This document shows, piece by piece, positions 55,930 to 64,000 of a stretch of DNA of 64,000 nucleotides (the stretch's first letter is position 1; each line of letters opens with the position of its first letter). Under the pieces are notes generated by a model. That model was given only the letters and a program-made list of their open reading frames with translations. It had not been told where the DNA came from and ran no database searches. The position numbers were made by a program, and so were the translations under genes. Source of the DNA: Diphasiastrum complanatum (taxonomy: Eukaryota; Streptophyta; Lycopodiopsida; Lycopodiales; Lycopodiaceae); the NCBI GenBank assembly GCA_029204225.1, contig CM055098.1, positions 14,646,533-14,710,532 on the forward strand, given 5' to 3'.

Positions 55930-58900
55930 CTCCCTCTTAATCTGGATCCTTGAATGCCCTTGATTGTCAAATTCAAGAACACAAATTCTTGTGTGCCTCC
56001 TGATTTAATCCTTTTGTAAATATGTCAGCTGCCATATAATGTGTTTCGCAAAATTTCACCTCCATGTTGAAACTGATGCTCCTAATGTAGTGGTACTTTA
56101 TATCAATGTGTTTGCTCCTAGAATGAAATCTAGGTTTGAAGGGTATTGTGATAGCACTTGATTTTCACATTGAATAATTGTTGGAGCAGATTGTCTGAGG
56201 CCAATGTCAGAACAATAAGTTTCTTAACTAAATTGTCTCTTTGGTAGCCTATGAAGCTGGAATGTACTCAAACTCTGTCAAAGACATTGCAATGGAGGTC
56301 TAGTTTTGAAAATTCCAGGATATTGGACCATTATTGAGCAAAAAGACAAATCCAGAAGTGGATTTCCTTGTGTCGATATCAACTGCCCAATTCACATCTG
56401 TATATCCATGTAATGTATGGATGTGGGATGGATCAGTCTCTCCATAGTAGATGTAGAGGTCGATAGTGGCTCGAACATATTTGATTACTCTTAATAGAGT
56501 CTTCTAGTGGATCATTCCAAGATTCACCATATATTGGGTCAAAGAGTTGACATGCAAGATTGAGTTTGGTGGAGATCATTACATGCATGAGGGATTCGAT
56601 AATTGACTGATATGGATATCCATTCATCTCGGCATTTTCCTCCTTGGTTTGAGGGCATTGCTCTTTTGATAGTTTAAGATCTGGATCCATAGGAGAATGT
56701 ACAAGCTTGCAATTCACAAAATTGAATTTAGAATGCATGTTAAAGATATACCTCTACTGAGTCAAACAGAGGAGTTTCTTGTTTCTATCTCTATGGATTT
56801 GGATCTCAAGACAATAATGAGCTTCTCCTTATAGGTTTATCATTTTGAATTCTTGAGATAGCATTTTCTTGATGTCTTCGATATTGTTGTTGAATAACAA
56901 TGCATCTTCCACATATAGTGTGATAATGATAAAGGATTGTCCAATAGCCTTGAAATAGACATTGTAGTTTGGAGAGCTTGGTTCAAATCCTTGTTCGATA
57001 AGAAAAGAGTTGATTTAATGAAACCATGCTCTCGAAGACTGTTTCAAGCCATACAATGCCTTATGGAGTTTACAAACTCAATATTCTTTACCGTTAAACA
57101 CATAACCCTTTGGTTGGATCATACAAATCTCCTCTTCGATAACTTATTGAGGAATGTTGTTTGTACAACTAAATGATGTACGTCAAGGTTGTACATTAGT
57201 ATACGATAGTTGTAAGCGCATAGTCTGCGGATAGCGATGGGTCAGTTTCGGGTTTCTTCACATCAGCTGGCTATCAAGACTGGCAGAGAGATTGATAAAT
57301 TTTAATAAGCAAAATTGGTGAAGGAAAACTTCACACCTCATCTGAAGAATCTCTCTGCTATTGTGATAATAGTATTCTCAATATAATAACCTTTCTAAGA
57401 TTATCTAGCTTTGTTATTTGTTCATCACGGAAAAAGGGATCAACTTTAATGCTCATCATTTTTGTAATTCAACATTTCTCTTGATACAAAACTTACAAAC
57501 AAACTTAGTTACTACACTTCTCTAGAATCGAAAAGATTCTCTAAGGTGCTCACCATTGCATCAGACAAATATATTATCTTAACCAGTTTAACATCCCCAT
57601 CTATGGGAGAGAATGTAATTGTAGTCTTAAGTTGATAATGACAGATTTGTTGGTCTCTCTGTTTTGAATGTCTCTTTGTCGACCTTTTGGGAGGTGCTTC
57701 TTGTTGTGAAATTTGATTCCATGTTGGCTGAGTTGTTGTTTCTTGATCTTCTTTTGAATCTAACTGTATAGTCCAACTGCTCGAATATATCAAAATTGTA
57801 TTTCAATATTCATCAGTATTCGAGACATGAATGACATGAAGAATCTGGTTCTTGCCCTTCAAATCAATAAACTGATCTTCGATAAATGTAACATCCCTAC
57901 TAGTGAAAACTTTATAGGTCATAGGATTATACAATTGATAGATACCATTGGAAGAAAAATGACCAACAAAAATACTTTATATCGAATGCTTGTCCAGTTT
58001 CTTTCTGATGTTCTTCGGGACATGAGCATAGGCGGTGCATTCGAAAACTCTTAAATGCTTTAATGAAGGTCCAATCTAGTCCAAATTTCATAAGGAGTTT
58101 TGTTGTTCAATAGATATTTAGTTATACATCGATCTTGCAAATAGGCTGCTATCAAAACATTATATAGCCAAAAGGATTTCGGCAAAGATGCATCACTCAT
58201 GCATTTGTTAGATTCCACTAGGGTCCTGTTCTTTCTCTTTGCAAGTCCATTGGACTAAGGAGAATAGGTAGCAACACGTTGATGTTCAATACTAATTGTA
58301 GAACAATACTCCTTGAATGCATTTGATATATATTCACCACCATTGTCGGTTCTTAGAGCTTTTATCTTTCTTCCAGCCTTGAGCTCAGCATGCTCTTTAA
58401 AAAATTTGAAAAATGGAAAGCTTTAGATTGGTGCTTCACAAAATAATTAGCAACTCTTCTTGAATAATCGTCAACAAATATAAATTAAAATAGAAGTTAG
58501 CCCCAAGCAATGATGGTGTCTACACCGGGCCACATATACCTGAATGGATTATGTCTAAGATATTTCTAAATACACGTTCTTGATTCAAATTAAAGGCCTT
58601 CTAGTCTTTTTTCCTATGATACTAATCGAAATCAAGAACTAAAGAATGCTTAGACATGTTTGCAATAGATATATGATTCAGGTGCCCAAGTCTATAATGC
58701 CAAATTAATTCTTTTATTTAATAAAATTGGGCTACTTAGAACACAATTAGTTGTAAAATAACAATGAGTAAGTCAATAAAGATATCCTTATCTTTTTCAA
58801 AGTGCAAAGACTTTCTCGATTTATCAGGAATTTTGCATGACTCTGACTCAAACTCTATCATATGCCTTACATCAGTAATTCTGCTGACAAACAACAAATT

Positions 58901-58930
58901 TATCATCAGATTCGAAACATACGATACCAT
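55930..58930 (-). pseudogene. Copia-4 pol remnant (integrase, RT, RNase H)
   Basis: Minus strand, heavily decayed. From 58930 downward: a late protease/linker stretch, then integrase pieces near 58350-58200 around the second Asp and the Glu (TDNGGEY-like and SPQSNGLAKRKNRT-like words). The block NNKTPYEIW lies at about 58100. A linker at 57793-57512 and RT pieces follow, then a clear late RT block at 56738-56433 (FNFVNCKLVHSPMDPDLKLS). The RNase H end lies just before 55930. Stops and frameshifts occur throughout. Confidence 0.78.
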
Positions 58931-58959
58931 TTGAGGCACTTTGAAAAATGCTTGAATGC

Positions 58960-60008
58960 GACCCTACATTTTTACCGCAATTCCTGACAGGCGAAAAATG
59001 TGACACTGTATTTTTACTTGCAATTTTTGAAAGTGTCGCTTTAAGAGAAAATTGACTGTAGAAAAAAGACGACAGTGTCGGGTTTTCTATTGAGAGAAAA
59101 TTCTCAACATTGTTGTCAAACTCCGTGTATTTTTGCAGACTGTGTAAAAACACTTGTAATTATGCAGACTATGTAAAACATGGGAGAATCTGCAGAACTG
59201 GATAAACAGTTGGACGAAGATTAAAAACCGATTAGTTGATTAGTAAAAAGGAGAATAATCCAACACTCCCCATTAATCTGAATCCATAAATGCCTTGACC
59301 TTTAAACTTAGTTCTACACAGAACTTTCCGTGTGCATCCAAGCTTAATGCTTTAGTAAAAATAACTATTGTCATATCTTGCATTCGACAGTACTGCAATT
59401 TGACCTCTTTGTCGAGAACTTTGCTTCTGACATAGTGATACTTAAGTTCAATGTGCTTACTCCTAGAATGAAATCTAGGGTTGGCTGACAAGGCAATGGC
59501 ACTTTGATTATCACAAAATAATAATGTCGGAGCATATTGATTCAGACTGATATCTGAAAGTAAGTTTCTCAACCAAATTGCTTCCTTTGTAGCTTGTGAG
59601 GTTGCGATATACTCTGATTCTGTAAAAGATAGAGCTATCAAAGATTACTTGCGACTGTTCCAAGAAATTGGACCATTTGTTGAGGAAGAATGTAAATCTG
59701 GAAGTGGATTTACGAGTGTCCAACTTGCATCTATAAAATCAATGAGTAAATTGAGTTTGTCGTTGTCGACTGCTCCATAACAAATGCAAAAAAATTGACT
59801 GTAGCAAAAAGACGATAGTGTCGGATTTTGTAGTGAGAAAAAATTTCAGCCATTGTTATCAAATTCCATGTATTTCTACAGACTGTGTAAAAACACTTGT
59901 AATTCTGCAGACTGTGTAAAACATGGGAGAATCTGCAGAATTGGATAAACAGTTGGATGAAGATTAAAAACTGATTAGTCGATTAGTAGGAAGGAGAATA
60001 ATCCAACA
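58960..60008 (-). mobile_element. Copia-5: deleted Copia element between two LTR copies
   Basis: Minus strand: a first LTR copy starts TGTTGGATTATTCTCC at 60008 and runs to about 59780 (ending with GACGATAGTGTCGG read from the plus strand). A short RT-RNase H remnant follows (about 59770-59273). A second LTR copy starts at 59265 and extends to about 58960-59020. Both share CAGACTGTGTAAAAACACTT and AACATGGGAGAATCTGCAGA. The LTR type is the same as the split LTR at 33492 and 29639. Confidence 0.8.
59273..59770 (-). pseudogene. Copia-5 RNase H remnant
   Basis: Minus strand: a piece of late RT (YTDA.., DTRKSTSRFTFFLN), then FTESEYIATSQATKEAIWLR, CDNQSAIALSANPRFHSRSK and DMTIVIFTKALSLDAHGKFC. Close kin of the 33.5-34.3 kb fragment. 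Everything upstream is deleted up to the LTR. Confidence 0.87.
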
Positions 60009-60455
60009 CAATCATCATTTTAGGTCGTCACTTGTGGATAAATGATTTTTGAAACCACTTACTGGAATGTAGAGACAAAAATTGCTCATGATTGTGGATG
60101 GTACATTCTATTAGATGAGATATCTAGATTCTAGCTTTTGCATGTAGATTTTGCTTGATTCAATATTTTGCATTTTTGGTGAAACTCCAAATTTGATAGG
60201 ATCTCTTGATTTTAAGTTGTTGGACTTTTTCAAGAGTGCGTTTCAATCTTAGGTGTTGGTAAAAGTTCATATATTGTGTTTAGATGTATTGTGATCAAGA
60301 AATCATCGTCCTATGTGTGCTACAATTTGCTAGAAAGAGAAAACCCAGAGGCTAGAATGTTTCCATGTCTTTGTGATTTTTTCTTGAGTTTCATTTGTTG
60401 ATTTTCAAGGGAGTTCTAAGTTCATTAAAATAGGTTCAAAGAGAATATCAGATCA
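60009..60455. other. Spacer, no gene seen
   Basis: AT-rich sequence between the Copia-5 LTR and a plus-strand Copia gag; possibly a Copia leader. Confidence 0.4.
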
Positions 60456-61260
60456 TTGCAACATGGCAACCTCAAGTGGCTCATGTTGGAAGGTAATGAT
60501 AGGCTTACTTCAATCAACTATTCTACTTGGAAGGTAAGGATGGAATCCTTGCTAGAGATGAATGAGTTGATGGATATTGTTGTAGGTGTGGAGGAGAGAC
60601 CTTTGGCACCTCAAGAACAATTGAGGTATGACAAGAGTACAAAGAAATCTCTACATGTGATCAAGATGAATGTTACAAATGAACTTCTCAAGGAAGTTGG
60701 TATGTGTACTTCATTAAGTGAGCTTGGGAAGCTTTGAAGAAGCTTTACGAGTCCAAGTCTATATCAAGGGTTTAGGAGACAAATATTTCAAAGTATGAAA
60801 AAGAAGGATGAAAGTTCTCATGCTTCTGTTTTGAGAGTTAAAGCATTCAATGATAGGTTAGCATATATTGATGAAGTAGAACTTGTTCAAGTTGTTCTTA
60901 ATGGCTTGTTGGATGTTCACGTTAATCTTGTTCAGAGTTTTGCTATTCAAAAGACTTTTCCAAATATGGTGGATTTGCAAGAGATTTTGGTGAGTGAGGA
61001 GTTTAGGCTTCTATCAAGAGGTGGATCTACATCTACATCTCAAGGTGGAGAAGAGAAAGTCATGTTCATCAAAGGCAAGTTAAAGGAAAAAGGCAAAGGC
61101 AACTGGTCAAAGTGACAAGATCAAGATGAGCCTTCTACTTTTGTTGGTAAGAAGAAAGATAGGTCAAAGTTAAAATGATTCTATTGTGGAGGCAAAGGGC
61201 ATTTTTTGAAATGATTGCTTCAAGAAGAAGAGAGATCAAGGTGAGAAGCAAACCAATCTT
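60456..61260 (+). pseudogene. gag: Copia gag fragment
   Basis: Plus strand: LEGNDRLTSINYSTWKVRME and VIKMNVTNELLKEVGMCTSL, then after a stop KKDESSHASVLRVKAFNDRL, VQVVLNGLLDVHVNLVQSFA and a Lys-rich tail. The knuckle reads FYCGGKGHFLK with stops beside it. It is the same gag type as the minus-strand fragment at 37.6-39.2 kb. Ends where the unrecognised minus-strand gene begins. Confidence 0.85.
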
Positions 61261-61323
61261 AATCTTCACAGTGTGATCATGAAGGAACTTTTTCCTATCA
61301 TACGGATCCAAAAATCGAGTGGG

Positions 61324-62659
61324 TCACCTTTTGCTCAGATCTATATATTTTGATAGAATTGCCAGAGCAGATGATCTCATAGGAACATTTTCTGGCACGT
61401 AATTGGACACTTTAAGAGCAACATCTCTTTTGACAAAAATGATTCTATATGTATTTTTTGGATATTTATGCCCTTTTGCAAAATAAGATAGGGCCTTGAT
61501 GGCCATGATTAAGGTTCCCGCATTCACAAAAAACCTTTCGTGAAGAATACAAATTTCGTTATTCACAAAATGTTTCAAATAATGAGCCAATGAGGCATCC
61601 TTCTGTCTCACGCCTTGTCTCTCTCTCAATCCTCCATGCCTACTAGCAAAAGCATCAACTTCAACAATTTCCTACAACACATAATCAAGTGTTAGTCAAA
61701 GTAGCAGATCAATCATCAGTTACACGTTAAATAGTAAATGATTTTTGTGAGAAGGTGTACTTACCAAATCCTCCTCGTCAGCTTGGATCACACCAGCAGC
61801 TTCCAAATTGTGACTAGCAATAATGGTCGATGGCTGGTCAGCTGGAATAGTATATATGAGAGGTGGCAGATACTTTTTCTGAAAAGCCAAAAACTCCTTC
61901 TCACTCGGCATACTAGCCTCATATGCCCTGCTCTCAGATAGCATCCTTTGAAGGGCATTTGTGCCACTTGCCCATTCTACCTGGTCCTCATAGTCGATCG
62001 TCATCATCAAAGTCAATAAGATCATTAAATTCAGAAATCATCCTTGACATAAGAGATAATATCTCATCTTCTCCAAAATCCATTACGTCTCCGATGTCGC
62101 TAATGGACAAGAATGCAATGTCGTCCATATGGTACACAGGGAGGTCCATCAGGGTTCTGCTTTGGTCAATCTCGCTCACGGTAGATAAGGGAGAGATAGA
62201 CAGAGAACGAGCCTTGGCAGGATCATATTGCTGTGCTTGCCTGGCCTCCTCTACATCTCCTAAAACCTCATCGGTAATGGAAACCTCTGAGGCCACACGA
62301 GTAGGGGCAAGCAAACCAATCATGGACGACCCAAAAGATTCTGCCTCGTCAGGGATAAGAGCAGATAAGAAAAACACGAAGGCCATACTCTCTTGAATGA
62401 AGCGACATACTCGATTGTGTTCCTCACATGGTATGACACGTTTAAACAGATCGATAAGTTTGGTAAACTTACGATCATGCCTTTGCTTGGCACTAGGTTG
62501 AGCATGAGTCAAATCTGTGAAATGCACAAATCTCAGACCATCCATCAGAAGGGTACCCTGTTGCAAGCACTCAAAAAAATCCTTGTACAGTTTGGGAAAA
62601 ACATCCATGTGCTCAATAACAAATCTCTCTATGTCAAACTGAAAATCGAAATAGGACAA
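61324..62659 (-). CDS. Unrecognised gene, divergent from the second H3-like gene
   Basis: Minus strand, about 410-420 residues. Exon 1 runs from 62659 (MSYFDFQFDIERFVIEHMDV) to 61765. It needs one frame slip near 62000, where FDDDD changes to TIDYEDQVEWASG. The intron 61764-61672 has donor GTAAGT and acceptor TTGTAG, phase 0, joining QADEEDL to EIVEVDAFASRHGGLRERQG. Exon 2 ends at 61324 (ILSKYIDLSKR). The first half is rich in hydrophobic and charged helices, the middle has an acidic stretch (DFGEDEI), and the end is basic. I recognise no domain. The start lies about 0.9 kb from the H3-like gene on the other strand, with shared upstream DNA holding dyads and CACGTG palindromes. It could be an element-encoded protein or a host gene. 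Confidence 0.55.
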
Positions 62660-62798
62660 AAAATGGGCCTAAACCCTAAACCCCAGCATTAGCAAGGAAA
62701 TAACTAAGAGCTCTATCATAGATTGAACTAGTAGAAGAGGAGGCCATATATTGACATGAGGCGCCGATTAGCAAGGGGGCATAAACGGTGTAATCCTG

Positions 62799-62906
62799 GG
62801 CGCATGATGACGATATACACTGTACACAATTCTGGATATCGGAACTACGTGCCAGGGGAGCATTGCGACTATGGAACTGTCTGTTGGGCACGTGGTAGCA
62901 ATATTG
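62799..62906. repeat. Dyad motif copies between the divergent genes
   Basis: GGCGCATGATGACGATAT (62799-62816) resembles the closing half of the 84-bp repeat unit at 7.7 kb. GGATATCGGAACTACGTGCC (62834-62853) pairs with GGCACGTGGTAGCAATATT (62887-62905), forming an imperfect hairpin with a 33-bp loop. Confidence 0.75.
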
Positions 62907-63040
62907 TATGTACTGATTTTGGAGCAGGTCAGTTTCTTGGACTCAATATGCGAAACTGAATTCCAAAAATGACACTCATATATATAGTCTAATTCAGAGC
63001 ATCTGAACCGTATATGTGTTTCGAAATCGTGCGGTCAAAA

Positions 63041-63324
63041 TCTCCACACGTGTGAAAATGATGGCCAAATCATTTGCATGACACATGTACACTTCAGATC
63101 CTAACATGTGTGTGCATGCCAACCGTACGATCATACAAGCAAGTCACCTGTGACGCGTGTGTGGCCCAGATCGTGACACGTGTCCTTGCACGTCCATGCC
63201 AGCTATATGATCGTACGGACCGGTGATGTCCTGACATGTGACAGGTCCGTGTGACACACGTGTGGGATTGGAAGTGTCACATCACACATGTGATAATGAT
63301 GGGATGTTCTGCGGGTATAAAAGG
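63041..63324 (+). promoter_or_regulatory. Upstream region of the second H3-like gene: CACGTG palindromes and TATA box
   Basis: Three perfect 10-bp palindromes with a G-box core lie at 63045-63054 (CACACGTGTG), 63175-63184 (GACACGTGTC) and 63255-63264 (CACACGTGTG), plus CACATGTG near 63285. A good TATA box, TATAAAAGG, is at 63316-63324, about 250 bases before the start codon. G-box cores bind plant bHLH and bZIP factors. Whether they act here is unknown. Confidence 0.6.
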
Positions 63325-63467
63325 ACGTTTTGGGCTCATATTTCTGTTTTGGATTTCTTCGTTCCCTAGCGCTCCTCAGATTTCTTTGTTCACTTGCGCC
63401 CCTCGCCATCCACATATCACTACCACGCGCCCAGAGAATCAAATACGAATACAGCTTCCCCATCTTT

Positions 63468-63564
63468 GCGTGTCGTAGCGATACACCATCTCCCATATCG
63501 CCATCACACGCCTCCCCTATCTGATATGCAATGTTCTTTCTCATTGGCGTGTCATAACGATACC
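63468..63564. repeat. Three motif copies in the leader of the second H3-like gene
   Basis: GCGTGTCGTAGCGATAC (63468-63484) and GCGTGTCATAACGATACC (63547-63564) are direct copies. CCCATATCGCCATCACACGCC is the inverted form (about 63494-63514). All resemble GCGCGTCGTACCGATATC of the 84-bp repeat at 7.7 kb. Confidence 0.75.
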
Positions 63565-63574
63565 TTAGCTTGAA

Positions 63575-64000
63575 ATGCCCCGTACCAAGCAGATAGCACG
63601 TCTTACCACATTTGCCCTGCCTCCTCGTCCTCTTGTACAAAGGGCAGTGGGCACTGGTAGGAGAGTAGGTCGGCCTAGAAGACCATTGTTAAGGGATATC
63701 AGGAGACTACAGAGGACAACGAATCTTCTGATTCCCCGTGTTCCATTCTACAGGTCTGTGAGATTAGTGACAAGGTCACTCTCACATGATGTTCGCTAGA
63801 GCATAACAACCTTGGAAGCCCTCCATATTGCCTACGAGGACTTTCAAGTTAAATTCTATGAGGACTCTACGCTTTGGACAGTGCACGCCAAGAGAGTTAC
63901 CCTCATGCCTCAGGACATGCATCTTGTCATGAGGCTGAGGAGTACATACGATCAGGTCTTTAAGAGTGGCTTCACCTCTAGGCCACCACCTACAGAGAGA
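63575..64000 (+). pseudogene. Second histone H3-like module, cut by the window end
   Basis: Starts MPRTKQIARLTTFALPPRPL, close to the H3 tail MARTKQTAR (Lys4 and Arg8 kept). The fold follows: LLRDIRRLQRTTNLLIPRVP, FYRSVRLVTRSLSHDVR, then TAG (63797-63799), then in the same frame SITTLEALHIAYEDFQVKFY, EDSTLWTVHAKRVTLMPQD and MHLVMRLRSTYDQVF. It aligns to H3 without gaps across all three helices, and there is no intron. The TAG lies exactly where the first copy has Trp (VRWT) and canonical H3 has Phe, so it is probably a TGG to TAG change. Sequence after MRLRSTYD leaves the H3 family as in copy 1 and continues past 64000, where a Ulp1-like domain would be expected. Confidence 0.83.

Overview
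This window looks like nuclear DNA from a land plant with a large, repeat-rich genome. The evidence is a three-exon plant-type SUMO gene with GT-AG introns, many Ty1/Copia and Ty3/Gypsy retrotransposons in several states of decay, an L1-type LINE fragment, tRNA-derived SINEs, long dinucleotide runs, and plant-type CCCTAAA telomere-like repeats. I cannot name the species. A fern or another large-genome seed-free plant would fit, but that is a guess.

Layout. 0-5 kb: an intact SUMO gene (1586-2383) and a short SINE with target-site duplications. 5.5-6.6 kb: a Gypsy pol fragment. 7.4-12.4 kb: Copia-1, nearly complete, bounded by a 5-bp target duplication (ATTTG) but broken by eight stop codons and a frameshift; its 5' part holds a 3 x 84 bp tandem repeat. 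13.5-18.3 kb: Copia-2, internally deleted between long direct repeats. 18.7-19.9 kb: a solo LTR with a perfect TAGGG duplication. 21-22.8 kb: a LINE tail, then an LTR with a primer-binding site. 22.8-29.5 kb: mostly sequence in which I see no gene, apart from one orphan exon-like segment at 27.9 kb. 29.6-33.4 kb: a gag-only Gypsy element of the same LTR family as the solo LTR, nested inside a Copia LTR. 33.5-41 kb: a pile-up of Copia fragments and the end of a chromodomain Gypsy element whose LTR carries telomere-like repeats. 44-46 kb: a 215-bp CT run and a large inverted pair of LTR-like arms. 46.9-47.3 kb: a broken fragment of an HD-domain phosphohydrolase gene. 52.6-61.3 kb: another Gypsy element and several Copia remnants.

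The most unusual part is 47.9-52.2 kb, with a related locus at 61.3-64 kb. At 48.1-50.2 kb a histone-H3-like module (H3-type tail start, histone fold, the H3 signature HAKRVTIMPKD) is followed on the same strand by a proline-rich linker and a Ulp1/C48 SUMO-protease-like domain split by clean introns. A second H3-like module starts at 63575 and runs off the window. Its reading frame is collinear with H3 apart from one TAG where the first copy has Trp. Each locus has an unrecognised intron-containing gene on the opposite strand nearby. Both also carry copies of a short dyad motif (GATATCGG..CGTGC / GCGCGT..TACCGATATC), inside an intron in one and in the 5' leader in the other; the same motif builds the 84-bp tandem repeat near 7.7 kb. 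I read this as a low-copy, possibly mobile, gene family joining a histone fold to a SUMO-protease fold. Whether it is active is open: copy 1 has frame breaks and an Asn where the protease Asp is expected.
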